Shown here: one piece after another, positions 1-9,279 of the stretch
Layout of the letters: every line of letters starts with the position of its first letter
Numbering within the stretch: position 1 is the stretch's first letter
Source of the DNA: RYN-428 sp035551995
GTDB lineage: Bacteria; Planctomycetota; Phycisphaerae; Tepidisphaerales; Tepidisphaeraceae
NCBI GenBank assembly: GCA_035551995.1
Contig: DASZME010000007.1
Span: 1-64,000 of the forward strand
DNA length: 64,000 bases
Direction of reading: 5' to 3'
The notes under the pieces: model-generated
What the model saw: the letters and a program-made list of their open reading frames with translations, nothing else
Databases searched by the model: none
What the model was told of the DNA's origin: nothing
Program-made: the position numbers and the translations under genes

Positions 1-469
1 CCTTGGGAACGCCAGGCATGGCGAAGACGGTGCATTTGGCGCTGTCGAGCGTGGCGCGAATTCCCGCCGCCGTCCCGCAGGTATTGAAGATCATCTCGGC
101 CCCGCGCGGGATCATCGCCTGAATGCGATTGATCGACGGCATTGCGCGTCCTCGCGCTTCGAAGAACCTTTGCAGCTCGGCGAGCCACTGCGCGTTTTCT
201 TCCAAAGGCAGCCCCAATACCTTGCTGAGCGCCTGTCGCGTGAGATCGTCTTCGGTTGGGCCCAGACCTCCGGAAATCAATAGCACGTCGCAACGGCCCG
301 AAAGCTCGCGGATTGCAAGTTCGATGGGTTTCTGTCCGTCGGCGACCGTGACATGCGCGAGCGCTCCGACACCCACGGTTGCAAGCTGCTGACTTAACCA
401 GGCGGAGTTGGTGTCAATCGTCTGCCCGAGGACCAGTTCGTCACCAATGGAGAGGATGATTGCATTCAT
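1..469 (-). CDS. cinA: CinA N-terminal molybdopterin-binding-like domain (partial)
   Basis: The 5' end of a cinA-type gene; its 3' part lies beyond the window edge. The protein starts MNAIILSIGDELVLGQTIDT and continues with a stretch matching the start of the competence/damage-inducible protein family. The loop GGLGPTEDDLTRQALSKVLG, about 60 residues in, is the conserved MoaB/MogA-like motif of this domain. Related proteins act in pyridine nucleotide salvage (NMN deamidase, through a C-terminal domain not seen here) or ADP-ribose/FAD-type pyrophosphate cleavage. The ATG at 467-469 gives the canonical N-terminus, but no clear Shine-Dalgarno sequence precedes it. Family assignment is firm. Whether the full protein has the C-terminal amidase cannot be known from this window. 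Confidence 0.9.
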   Translation of the reverse strand, partial: MNAIILSIGDELVLGQTIDTNSAWLSQQLATVGVGALAHVTVADGQKPIELAIRELSGRCDVLLISGGLGPTEDDLTRQALSKVLGLPLEENAQWLAELQRFFEARGRAMPSINRIQAMIPRGAEMIFNTCGTAAGIRATLDSAKCTVFAMPGVPK

Positions 470-552
470 GGTTACGATGATAGACGCGATGTTTCGCGGA
501 AAAACAAGGAATAGTCTTGCATCCCGCGCTACGCATCCGGTAACTTTCGCTC

Positions 553-1149
553 ATGTCCCATGTGCGCAAAATTGCGGAAACTCCCTGGTGCAACTGGTAT
601 CACTGCATGGGAAACACATACGCAACCTGGCTGCCGGGAGACCCGCGCGGGTTCCGAACACGGTGGGAACGCGAACAGATCGACGGGGATTATCGCTATC
701 CGCCTCCCAAGGGAAAATACGCCGCGCGTTTTCAAAAGTCGCGCGTATTGATGAAGCGAGAGAAAGTCTTGCTCACGCTCCAACAGCGCCGGCGCGCCGT
801 CGATGAAATCGTCAAACCGCTCCTGAAATGGAAAATCGAATTGGTGGTCATCGTGATCGATCGCGTCCACCTTCACGCGCTGGCCCGATTCCCGGATCGC
901 GATCCGCGCCATTTCATCGGCCTGGCGAAGAAGGAATCTTCCGCTTACATGAAGCGCGACGGTCTCGCCCCCGACGGCGGACTCTCGGCGATCAAATGCG
1001 AATGCGTTCCTCTCACCGATCGCGCGCACTATGATTCAGTCGAGCGATATAACACCGACCATCAAACCGAAGGCGCGATCGTCTGGCATCGCCCCGTCGC
1101 CCCTCCATTGTCCGAAATGGATCTCTCGGCTTTCGTGCTCGTCGAATAA
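553..1149 (+). CDS. IS200/RAYT-like Y1 transposase family protein
   Basis: A 198-residue protein of the single-strand HUH transposase fold (Y1_Tnp, REP-associated tyrosine transposase type). The HUH histidine pair is visible as H106-L-H108 in DRVHLHALARF. A helix with KKESSAYMKRDGL follows, and Y132 is the best candidate catalytic tyrosine, although this is not certain. The N-terminal GNTYATWLPGDPRGFR block is typical of a subgroup I associate with planctomycetes. Such proteins nick and join single-stranded DNA, and RAYTs are linked to dispersed palindromic repeats. No accessory TnpB and no flanking terminal hairpins were found, so it may be domesticated. A start at 610 (MGNTYATW) is possible. 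Palindromic repeats occur about 0.6-0.8 kb downstream but do not flank it. Confidence 0.75.
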   Translation: MSHVRKIAETPWCNWYHCMGNTYATWLPGDPRGFRTRWEREQIDGDYRYPPPKGKYAARFQKSRVLMKREKVLLTLQQRRRAVDEIVKPLLKWKIELVVIVIDRVHLHALARFPDRDPRHFIGLAKKESSAYMKRDGLAPDGGLSAIKCECVPLTDRAHYDSVERYNTDHQTEGAIVWHRPVAPPLSEMDLSAFVLVE

Positions 1150-1266
1150 CGATCTTTCCCCCGGCGGCCTCTAAGAATTCTCGCTCGTTCCCAAACTTCA
1201 CAAAGTTTTCAACGTCCTATCATATGAGAACGCCGATGAGCGTTTAGAGGAACAAGAGGAGCGGCT

Positions 1267-1650
1267 ATGATCAAGGTAAAACATTTTCTCGAAGCGGCCG
1301 AGCCGAGCGACGGCCGCCGTATCTGGGCCGAACCGGTCGGATTGACCAAGGATTTATGCGAATGGTGCCGGGTCGATCATGTGATGAGCCATCTCGGGCC
1401 GCCGCGGGGGTTGTGGGATTGGTTTATCGAGCATCCGGACGGCTATGAATATTTCCGCGGCGCCTATCACGAACACCTGAGCAAAGAGCCGTTTCGATCG
1501 GCGTTGCTGGCTTTGGCGTGCGCAGCCATGAAGGAAGACTTTACGCTGGTCTACGACGGCGACGACCCGCGGGAAAACACCGCCACCGCCCTGTATGAAT
1601 TCCTCAGCGAACTGGAAGCATACTGCCCGCGCGAAGGAGACGGTATCTAA
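1267..1650 (+). CDS. DUF488 (YeaO-like) family protein
   Basis: A 127-residue cytoplasmic protein resembling the DUF488/YeaO family. The N-terminal IKVKHFLEAAEPSDGRRIW corresponds to the family's opening strand with its DG-x-R element. The later pieces FRGAYHEHL, DFTLVYDGDDPRENTATAL and YEFLSEL match the family's middle and C-terminal parts. No biochemical function is established for these proteins. The start is supported by an AAGAGGAG Shine-Dalgarno about seven bases upstream of the ATG. The gene stands alone, separated by 117 bases from the transposase and followed by repeat-containing noncoding DNA. Confidence 0.7.
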   Translation: MIKVKHFLEAAEPSDGRRIWAEPVGLTKDLCEWCRVDHVMSHLGPPRGLWDWFIEHPDGYEYFRGAYHEHLSKEPFRSALLALACAAMKEDFTLVYDGDDPRENTATALYEFLSELEAYCPREGDGI

Positions 1651-1745
1651 CAAGTTGACCATCGACATTTCGAGCCAAGAACGGGAGTCGGACGGCGCAG
1701 CGCTGTCCGGCTCCTTTACGTTTGAACACGGGAAAACCGTAGGAA

Positions 1746-1825
1746 ATGGACAATGGATAATGGATAATTGACAATGGATAATCAGAATCAAAAATCCATC
1801 TTTATCCATCCATTATCCTGTCCAT
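1746..1825. repeat. Imperfect palindrome built of TGGATAA units
   Basis: This stretch holds tandem near-repeats of ATGGACAATGG and ATGGATAATTGACA. The left arm at 1746-1767 is nearly the reverse complement of the right arm at 1802-1825. In the RNA this would form a long imperfect hairpin. It is AT-rich, unlike its surroundings. It lies in a 424-base gap (1651-2074) after the DUF488 gene. The rest of that gap holds only the solo repeat arm at 1927-1950 and no gene I can support. Confidence 0.7.
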
Positions 1826-1926
1826 TACTCCAAGGCTATCGCTTTCGAATTCTTGCCCCTCCGGTTCCCTTGTATGCTCAGAAATAAGGGAACGCCCATG
1901 TTCACAACCACCTCCATATCCAGTCG

Positions 1927-1950
1927 CGCGTGATCGCGCAAGGTTATTTA
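1927..1950 (+). repeat. Solo copy of 24-bp terminal repeat (CGCGTGATCGCGCAAGG...)
   Basis: These 24 bases are identical to 12297-12320 and to the reverse complement of 12130-12153, which bound the 191-bp palindromic element described there. Only one arm is visible here. The core GCGTGATCGCGC is itself almost palindromic. Three exact copies in 64 kb show a dispersed repeat family. Confidence 0.85.
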
Positions 1951-2074
1951 TTAATAGCGTGAGGCGAGGATACAGAATTGGGATCTTTCAATAACCCGTA
2001 ACACAGCCGTCTCGGCTATGTGCTTACGCGACATCGACAAAAGACCCGTGTTTCACATCACTCAAGACCGCCGA

Positions 2075-2665
2075 TTACGGTTGCTCCTCGGCATCGATTA
2101 CCGGCGGCGGGATCTCGTCGGAAAACGCACTCTTCGGCGCCGCCGGCGCTTGCGACGACGGCACAATCAATACGTCATCCGAATTTTCCGCGGCGACGAT
2201 GGAGCCTGGATCGATGGGGCCATTCGTCGCGAACGGAGATCCTTTGCCTCCGCCGCCTTTACCGGACTTTTTGCCCGGCTTCGATGTCTGCGGCAATCGC
2301 GGGAACCGCTCGGCCGCGCCGAGTTCGATCTGCCCGCTGCCCGGCACAAACCATGACGCCCCCGAGCCGGATTGCGGTTTTTTTTCCGCCGGCTCCGGCT
2401 CGTGATCGGTAAATAATGCCGTTTTGGGTTTTTCGTTTTCGTCGGCCGGGCGAAGCTTGATCGTCCGGCCAAACCCCAGCGATCGCATCAGGTCATCCTT
2501 GGCGATCACCTCCTCGGTGCAGACCTCCAGCCCCGCCTCGCGTGCCATGCGATTGGCTACGTCTTTTGTGGGAGCGGTCCACACCTGCCCGCTCTGCCAA
2601 TCGACGGCGGCATAGTAAAGTTCTCGGACGCCCCGGACGGTATATAGAACATATTCCCTTGCCAT
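2075..2665 (-). CDS. Hypothetical protein with disordered C-terminus
   Basis: A 196-residue protein I do not recognise. The first 85 or so residues look folded (REYVLYTVRGVRELYYAAVD, then DVANRMAREAGLEVCTEE and MRSLGFGRTIKLR). The remainder is rich in Pro, Gly, Ser, Lys and acidic residues, including KKSGKGGGGKG, and is probably disordered. There is no signal peptide and no membrane segment. It is transcribed divergently from the FG-GAP protein gene, with 136 bases between the two start codons. The ATG at 2665 lacks an obvious Shine-Dalgarno. The frame has the GC-rich third-position bias of a real gene, but function is unknown. Confidence 0.55.
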   Translation of the reverse strand: MAREYVLYTVRGVRELYYAAVDWQSGQVWTAPTKDVANRMAREAGLEVCTEEVIAKDDLMRSLGFGRTIKLRPADENEKPKTALFTDHEPEPAEKKPQSGSGASWFVPGSGQIELGAAERFPRLPQTSKPGKKSGKGGGGKGSPFATNGPIDPGSIVAAENSDDVLIVPSSQAPAAPKSAFSDEIPPPVIDAEEQP

Positions 2666-2801
2666 GGGGGCGGCATTCTAACATCGCGCTGGCCAAATCC
2701 GCATAAATAATCCGATCTTTGATATGATCGACGCGGCGATATTGTCCATCCCGAAATGCCGCTGGTACGATCGCTTTCCCAACAACCGACGAAGGATTTC
2801 C

Positions 2802-5678
2802 ATGACGCGACGCCCGATCACTTCCCGCCAAGAAAAAATGAAGAAAAAATCAGTGGGCGCAAATCGATCCGCATGCGGCGTCGAAGGGCTCGAGCGCCGA
2901 ACCTTGATGGCCAGCATCGCCTTCACGGCGCCCGTCACGTCGGATATCGCCACCCTGGATTTCGCCGTCGTCACGACCGCCGTCGGCGATCTCAACGGCG
3001 ACGGCATTCCCGACGTCGTCGCGGGCCGCGATAATCTTGAAGCGCAGGTTTATCTCGGCGCCTCGACCGGCGTGCTCAGTCCAAGCGTGATCGTCGCCAC
3101 CGGGGGCAGCGCGATCGCCCTGGGCGATTTTAACGGTGACGGCACGCTCGATCTCGCCACCGCCGACGGCATACTTCCCGGCCTGGGGAACGGAACCTTC
3201 GGCACGGCCATCGCCGGCTTCACGTTGCCGGCCAACACCGCGAACCTCTATGCCGAGGATGTCAACGGCGACGGAAATCTCGATCTCGTCGCCGCCACCT
3301 TCACGCCGGGGTCGGGATCGGGCACGACCGCGATCAATCCCGCCGTCGGCCTCAGCGTCCTGCTCGGCAACGGAAACGGCACGTTCCAATCGCCGATCCC
3401 GCTCCAGGTCGGCGCTTCCGCGGCCGTCACTTCCGGCTATGCGACATTCGCCTTCGGCAGTTTCGACAACAACAACGGCAACCTCGACATCCTCACGCCC
3501 TTTGGCTTAATGCTCGGCGACGGCGACGGCACGTTCAGCGCGCCCATCGGCATCCCCTACAAGTCCAACGGAACCTCGGCGCCGGCGCTCCCGTCGTCGC
3601 CTCTGCTGGCCGTCGGGGATTTTAACGGCGACGGAAATCTCGACTTCGCCGCCGCCCCCGTCGCCAGCGGAACCGGCCAGGTCGAACTATTCCTCGGCGA
3701 CGGAACCGGCGGCTTCACCGACAACGGCCCGCTTACCATCGGCTCGGGCGACACCGTCGTCTCCCTGGCCGCAAACGACCTGCTGTCCACCGGGCAAAGC
3801 GATCTCATCGCCGGCGTCATCACTTCCGCGGGCGCCGACGATCTGGCGGTATTGAACAACAGCGGAAACACAACGTTCGGCGCACCGATGTTGTACACCC
3901 TGCCCGGCGCCCCGCTGAATCTGACGGCGGTGGATTTTAACGGCGACGGCGTGACCGACCTCCTGAGCGTCAACGAAGCCGCCGGCGGACTTGCCGGGGG
4001 GCAGGCCGTGTCGGCCTCCGTTCTGCTGGGGACGCAGAACGCCGGCGCGGTCCCCACCGTCAACGTGCGGGCGTCGGCGAACCCCGTGATCGTCGGCGAG
4101 TCGGTCCAATTTTTCGCCAACGTCATCACGCCGTCCGGGTCGACCGTCGGTAGTCCCACCGGAAACGTGACCTTTCTAGACGGCGCCACCACGCTCGGCA
4201 CGGCGGCGCTGGTCAACGGAAAAGCCAATCTCACCACGACCGCCGCCGGCATCGGCACGCAGGCGATCACCGTCCAATACAGCGGCGATTCAAACTATGC
4301 CTCCGCCACGTCCAACGACCTGTCGTTGATCGTGCTCGTCAGCGGCGCCAAACAGCCGTTGCTGGTTCCCACGCTAGGCGCGGTCACGCTGCCGACGGAG
4401 TTTTTGCCCGGCGATACCGGGACGGTGTCGATCGTCATCACCAACGGCGGCGACGCGGCGGGCAGCGGAAAGGTTTCAGTCAACCTCTTTCTCTCTTCCG
4501 ACGGCGCGATCGATTCGACGGCGATTCCGATCAGCGTTCCCGCCCTGCAAAACCGCGCCGTTCACCTCGGCCGCGGCGCCGCCGCCACGCTTAAGGCGAA
4601 AGTTTCCGCCGGCGACGTGCCGGCCGGCGGTTATATGCTCATCGCGCAGCTTGTTCCCGTCGCCGTGTATACGGCCGACGAAGTCTCCCAGGCTCCGGTC
4701 GTCGGCGCGACCACGCTCCAAGCCGCCGGCATGGTCTTCGGCGACATCGGAACCCATAACGGCTTGAAGTTGAAAGCCGCCGACGCATCCGGCAACGTCG
4801 CCACCTTCTCCATCTCCGGCCCCGGCTCAGGGGCCGTGACGGAGGTGAACGGCATCGACCAGGTGGCCGTCACCGGCGTGACGTCGGCGAGCAAATTAAA
4901 CATCGCCAACCACGGCGCCTTTACCCTCGGCGCGCTGACGATCGACGGATCACTCAACGATATCCTCGCCCATTCCGCGACACTCGGCGGCGATCTGACG
5001 ATCGGCGGCGCCGTCAAGAGCATTACGCTGGCGGGGATCGCCGCTTCCGACGGCGGCTCGGTCGCGATCGATCTGGGGGCGGGAGAAACGCCGACGCTTT
5101 CCCTGGGCGCCGTGGCGACGGCCACGCTCACCAGCGCCGCCGCCATCAAGAGCCTCCTCGCCAACGCCTGGCAGGCCGGCGCGATCGACGCGCCTTCCAT
5201 CGGCGCCCTTACGGTGAAGGGGGCGTTCGGCGCCGACGTCCGCACGCATTCCAACGGCGCCGTCGCCTCGGCCAAGTTCGGCTCCATCGTCGGCGGCACG
5301 TGGGCCGTCGCCGGCGCGATCAATTCGATCCGCGTCACCGGCGACGTTTCCGACGCGACCATTTTCGCCGGCGCCGACACGGGCGCCGACGACGTGCTTG
5401 GAACATCCGACGACATCTTCACCGCCGCCGTCATCGGAGCGATCTCCGTCGGCGGCGCCGACACGTCAACCCTCATTGTGGCCGGCGGCTCATTCCCGGC
5501 CGGCGCCGATCCCATCTTCGGCAACGTGACGCTTCTTCCCGGCGGCGCCATTCACGCGATCGTCGTCAAGGGCGTCGCCGGCGCCGACAGTCATTTCCTC
5601 GCCGATAAATTGCCGCACACGGCAAGTCTTGATCGAGTGGCTACGACGACCGCGACCGATCCGCGATTCGCCGATTAA
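2802..5678 (+). CDS. Secreted FG-GAP/VCBS repeat protein with Ig-like and CARDB-like domains
   Basis: A 958-residue predicted surface or secreted protein. An N-terminal basic stretch is followed by VEGLERRTLMASI, a form of the LEPR-x-L signature common at the N-termini of exported planctomycete proteins. Residues about 60-380 carry six Ca-binding FG-GAP/VCBS units, such as GDLNGDGIPD, GDFNGDGTLD and EDVNGDGNLD; one is degenerate (FDNNNGNLD). A bacterial Ig-like domain spans about 420-512 (VTFLDGATTLGTAAL, ITVQYSGDSNYA). A CARDB-like domain spans about 525-620, followed by a Gly/Ala-rich low-complexity C-terminal third. The ATG at 2802 is preceded by GAAGGATTTCC and is preferred over the upstream in-frame ATG at 2724. 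A role in adhesion or carbohydrate binding is inference only. Confidence 0.8.
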   Translation: MTRRPITSRQEKMKKKSVGANRSACGVEGLERRTLMASIAFTAPVTSDIATLDFAVVTTAVGDLNGDGIPDVVAGRDNLEAQVYLGASTGVLSPSVIVATGGSAIALGDFNGDGTLDLATADGILPGLGNGTFGTAIAGFTLPANTANLYAEDVNGDGNLDLVAATFTPGSGSGTTAINPAVGLSVLLGNGNGTFQSPIPLQVGASAAVTSGYATFAFGSFDNNNGNLDILTPFGLMLGDGDGTFSAPIGIPYKSNGTSAPALPSSPLLAVGDFNGDGNLDFAAAPVASGTGQVELFLGDGTGGFTDNGPLTIGSGDTVVSLAANDLLSTGQSDLIAGVITSAGADDLAVLNNSGNTTFGAPMLYTLPGAPLNLTAVDFNGDGVTDLLSVNEAAGGLAGGQAVSASVLLGTQNAGAVPTVNVRASANPVIVGESVQFFANVITPSGSTVGSPTGNVTFLDGATTLGTAALVNGKANLTTTAAGIGTQAITVQYSGDSNYASATSNDLSLIVLVSGAKQPLLVPTLGAVTLPTEFLPGDTGTVSIVITNGGDAAGSGKVSVNLFLSSDGAIDSTAIPISVPALQNRAVHLGRGAAATLKAKVSAGDVPAGGYMLIAQLVPVAVYTADEVSQAPVVGATTLQAAGMVFGDIGTHNGLKLKAADASGNVATFSISGPGSGAVTEVNGIDQVAVTGVTSASKLNIANHGAFTLGALTIDGSLNDILAHSATLGGDLTIGGAVKSITLAGIAASDGGSVAIDLGAGETPTLSLGAVATATLTSAAAIKSLLANAWQAGAIDAPSIGALTVKGAFGADVRTHSNGAVASAKFGSIVGGTWAVAGAINSIRVTGDVSDATIFAGADTGADDVLGTSDDIFTAAVIGAISVGGADTSTLIVAGGSFPAGADPIFGNVTLLPGGAIHAIVVKGVAGADSHFLADKLPHTASLDRVATTTATDPRFAD

Positions 5679-5728
5679 AAAATCCGCCTCATCGGCGAAT
5701 TCCCGCGGGAATGAGAACGCGGCCGCGC

Positions 5729-8700
5729 TCAGCGCGAGATCGGCTGGGGGATCCGCAAATACGCGAAGAAATTTCGCAAATCCTGGTCTTCCAATCCTCC
5801 AAGCAACCCCTCGGGCATGATGCTCGTGGTCATCGCTTTAAGGACGGCGATTTCTCCGCGCGCCACGCGCACGTCCTGCCCGTCCAGGCCGCGAAGCGCG
5901 ATCATCTGCGCGTCACTGTCGGACAAAAATCCGCTAAGGGTTCGGCCATCCTTCGTACGCACCATGAAATTCTGGTACCCCTCGCGAATCTCGGCGCTGG
6001 GATCGACGATGCTGATTAACATCGTCCCCAAGTCGTCGCGCTGGTAGCTGGTCAGATTTGGACCGATCTTGCCGCCCTTGTGAAAGAGGGTGTGACAGGC
6101 GGCGCAGCGCTGCATGAACGTGGCTTCGCCCTTATAGGGATCGCCGGCGCCGGCTTCGATGATCTTGCGAACGCGAAGCACCTCGGCGGTTCGCGCTGTC
6201 TTCGCCGGCGGCTTTGGCGCCGGGAACAGCTTTGCGGCAAGGGCGGCGACGCGCGGATCATCCTGCGCTCGCAGGCGCGTGGCGACGTCGGCCGGGACGG
6301 TCGCGGGGATCGCATCGCTTTCGACCAGCCTGAGAAACGCCATGCTCCACGCCGAGCGGCTAGCGAGCAAATTTAACGCGCTTGGCCTGACGGCCGGGGA
6401 AAGAGAGGCATAAAACCCGGCGACCTGCGAGCCGATCGCGGGATCGTCGTAGAGTTGCAGGGCCGTGAGAGCGGTTTGTTGAAGCGCGGGGTCCGGGTCT
6501 TCTTTTGATATCGCCAGCAGGACGGGGACCGATTGCGGAGCTTTCACTTCCCCGAAAAGGGCGACGCCGGTAAGTCTTTCGTCACGGGGCGTTTTTGGAT
6601 CGGCGGCGATTTTTAACGCTGCCGCGATCGCCGCCGGATCACCCAGCCGAACGCGAAGCAGCGGAGAGGCGCGGCCCGACCTGGCCAGCGCGGCGGCCAA
6701 TTCCGACGGCAGCGGCGGAAGCGATCGGCCCGTGAAAGCCGCCTCGAATCCATCCATCAATATCTTGCGATGCTCGGCGGTGGGGGCCGTCTCCAGGAGA
6801 TGCGCGCACCCGAGATAATCGGCATGGCCCCCTTTGGCGGCGAACCGCCGCATGACGCGCGGCAGAATCCATTGTTTCACCATCGCCGGCGACCATGCCG
6901 CGGGATCTTTGAACATCGCCAGCACCGCGTCGCGATCGTCGTCGCAATGCGATTCGATCGTCAGCCAGCAGAGCAGCGGAATAAACGCGTCCTGGGCGTC
7001 GCCGTCATGCTTCAGCAATTCAGATACGATCGGCAATGCCTGCGCGACGGGAAGGCGCCGCGAGGTCGCCGCGATCTGGCATCGAACTTCCGGGTCGCTT
7101 TCGGCGGCGATACGGGCGTGAAGGGCATCGTAAAAAGGAATTGGCAAAACGCGCGCGTCGCCCATGAGCCGAATCGTCCAGGCCCGGACCATGGCCGCCG
7201 GATGAGCCATGAGCGATTCGGCGGTCGATTCGTCCAGCGCCCCCATTTGATGCAGCGCCCAAAGCGATTCGAGAGCGGGGTGGGTCACGGGTTCTTTCAG
7301 CAGGGCCTTGAGCGGCTCGATCGCGCGGGCGTCATGCCGTTGCCCCAGCAACCGCACGGCGGTTTGGCGATGCCAGCGGTTCGGATGAATCAGTAGTTTC
7401 ACAAGCTCGGCGGTGGTCTTTCCGGCTATATTCACATCCTTATTCAGCGGCGTCTCCTTGCCGCGCAAGCGATAGATTCGCCCACTGGTCGGATCGATCT
7501 GCCCCTGGTAGTTTTGTCCGTGGGCAATGTACTCTTCACAGAAATCCGCAATATACAAGGCGCCGTCCGGCCCGCCGCATAGATAGACTGGTCGAAACGT
7601 GGGGTCATCGCTGGTGAGCGGCTTCTCATCGTCGCTGGTCTCGAAGCTGGAGCCGACGGGATAGCGCTCGGACAACGTCAAACATCGGTGCAGCGGGTCG
7701 GCTCCAAACATTCGGCCGACATACCGCGGCGGCAAGGCGTTTCCTTCAAACATCACGATATCGTGCGTAAATCGCGCGATGGGGTTGCGGCTCTTGATCG
7801 GCGGCAATTGTCCGAAGGTATAAGGATTCGCCGCGGGCCCGAACTTCCCGACGTCGACTCCTTGTTTGAGATAGATTCCGTCCTGTACGAAGTAGAATCC
7901 GTGGATCACGCCGCCGTTATGACCGGAGTAGACCCGGCCCTCTGAGTCGAAATCCAGGCCAAACGTATTTCCACCGCCTTGGGCGAAAATTTCGTAGATC
8001 TTTTTTTCAGGATGATATCGCCAGACCATGCATCCTTCAAAGTAGACTCCCGGGAAGTTTGGCGGATCGATCCCGGGGCGTACGATTCGGCTGGTCGTGG
8101 TGCTTCCCTGGCCCCCATATAGCCAGCCGTCCGGGCCCCACGTCAGCCCGTTGGCGACCGAGTGTGTATCTTCCAATCCAAATCCAGCCAGCCGCACTTC
8201 CGGCGCCCCGTCCGCAAGGCCGTTTCCTTTGCTGTCTGCATAAAACATCAGGTACGGCGTGTTCATCACCCACACGCCGCCGTGCCCATAGACGGCGGCG
8301 TTGGCCATATTGAGCCCGTCAAGCACGACCGTGTGTTTATCGAAAACGCCGTCGCCATGTGTATCTTCATGCACGGTGACGATGTCCGCCCCTTTATCCT
8401 GATGCGGCGGCGCCGGTGGAATTTTGTCGAATCTTGCCCGATAGTACATATCCCGGCTGATCATCTTCAGCCCGGCGGGATACGGATACTGACGATACTG
8501 GGCCACCCACATCCGCCCGCGTTCATCGAAGCTGATATGCGTCGGCTGCGCGACCGCCGGCTCGCTCGCGATCAAATCGATCGTGAGATCGCTCGCCGGC
8601 TTCATCATCGCCAGCGACTTGTCCGGCGGAACGCGAACGCCGGGAATCAGATCGGGATTTCGTCCCAGCGGCGAAGAGGCCGGCTTAAATCCCGACTCGA

Positions 8701-9226
8701 CATAGGACGCATTTTCAGGTCGATTCGCCGTCGGCGTCAGCGTCGCCGGATCGACCTCGCCGCGGAAAACATCCCACGTTCCATCCAGCGGCAATTCATC
8801 GAGATATCCCGCAAAAATCGGCGTCTGCCCGATTCCCCTGGCCGCGGGCCTGGGGTCGAGGCGAATGGCCAAAACGTTAAAGACGTCCTTCCGCAAAATT
8901 CCCTTCGGCACCTTAAACCGCCGCCGCGGTCCGTCCGGCGCCTCGTTCGCGTCCGCGATTTTCTGACCGTTCAGATAGACGATGAACGGTCCGTGAATGG
9001 CGGCGAGATTGAGGGTAATCGAATCGCGCCAGAGGTCTTTTTCGGCGGGCGTGACCAGCTTTGCCGGCACGCGGATAAAGCAGCGATACCAGGTTGGCGT
9101 CCCGGCAGAGGCGGCGGCGGGGCTGGGCGCCGGAAGGGAAGCGGCCACCCAATCCGAAGCCGGTAGTTTTGCTGCCGCTATAGAAAAGCAAATCGCGATC
9201 GCAAGACATCCAGTCGGTAGTTTCAT
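5729..9226 (-). CDS. PVC-type heme-binding CxxCH protein (membrane-bound dehydrogenase type)
   Basis: A 1165-residue periplasmic protein. A hydrophobic signal segment (LPTGCLAIAICFSIAAAKLPA) opens it. A beta-sandwich-like region of about 150 residues follows, then a beta-propeller region from about 200 to 590 that starts LTIDLIASEPAVAQPTHISF, as in the 'putative membrane-bound dehydrogenase' family. HEAT-type repeats begin near 610 (RQTAVRLLGQRHDARAIEPL). The C-terminal cytochrome-c-like module has CAACH at 1041-1045 and ends with the family's typical SGFLSDSDAQMIALRG-type fold. These proteins are expanded in Planctomycetota and Verrucomicrobiota and are thought to oxidise sugars or alcohols; the substrate is unknown. 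The ATG at 9226 is chosen because it puts the signal peptide at the N-terminus. Confidence 0.88.
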   Translation of the reverse strand: MKLPTGCLAIAICFSIAAAKLPASDWVAASLPAPSPAAASAGTPTWYRCFIRVPAKLVTPAEKDLWRDSITLNLAAIHGPFIVYLNGQKIADANEAPDGPRRRFKVPKGILRKDVFNVLAIRLDPRPAARGIGQTPIFAGYLDELPLDGTWDVFRGEVDPATLTPTANRPENASYVESGFKPASSPLGRNPDLIPGVRVPPDKSLAMMKPASDLTIDLIASEPAVAQPTHISFDERGRMWVAQYRQYPYPAGLKMISRDMYYRARFDKIPPAPPHQDKGADIVTVHEDTHGDGVFDKHTVVLDGLNMANAAVYGHGGVWVMNTPYLMFYADSKGNGLADGAPEVRLAGFGLEDTHSVANGLTWGPDGWLYGGQGSTTTSRIVRPGIDPPNFPGVYFEGCMVWRYHPEKKIYEIFAQGGGNTFGLDFDSEGRVYSGHNGGVIHGFYFVQDGIYLKQGVDVGKFGPAANPYTFGQLPPIKSRNPIARFTHDIVMFEGNALPPRYVGRMFGADPLHRCLTLSERYPVGSSFETSDDEKPLTSDDPTFRPVYLCGGPDGALYIADFCEEYIAHGQNYQGQIDPTSGRIYRLRGKETPLNKDVNIAGKTTAELVKLLIHPNRWHRQTAVRLLGQRHDARAIEPLKALLKEPVTHPALESLWALHQMGALDESTAESLMAHPAAMVRAWTIRLMGDARVLPIPFYDALHARIAAESDPEVRCQIAATSRRLPVAQALPIVSELLKHDGDAQDAFIPLLCWLTIESHCDDDRDAVLAMFKDPAAWSPAMVKQWILPRVMRRFAAKGGHADYLGCAHLLETAPTAEHRKILMDGFEAAFTGRSLPPLPSELAAALARSGRASPLLRVRLGDPAAIAAALKIAADPKTPRDERLTGVALFGEVKAPQSVPVLLAISKEDPDPALQQTALTALQLYDDPAIGSQVAGFYASLSPAVRPSALNLLASRSAWSMAFLRLVESDAIPATVPADVATRLRAQDDPRVAALAAKLFPAPKPPAKTARTAEVLRVRKIIEAGAGDPYKGEATFMQRCAACHTLFHKGGKIGPNLTSYQRDDLGTMLISIVDPSAEIREGYQNFMVRTKDGRTLSGFLSDSDAQMIALRGLDGQDVRVARGEIAVLKAMTTSIMPEGLLGGLEDQDLRNFFAYLRIPQPISR

Positions 9227-9279
9227 GAGTTTGCCTCGGCGATTTTCGGCTTCTGCATTTCTGAAAATGAGTTTCGATT

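Noticed and set aside
1354..1809. A 151-codon minus-strand frame ending in IIHCQLSIIHC-type sequence
   Set aside because: It is antisense to the DUF488 gene and its start is made of the TGGATAA palindrome, a well-known source of spurious proteins.
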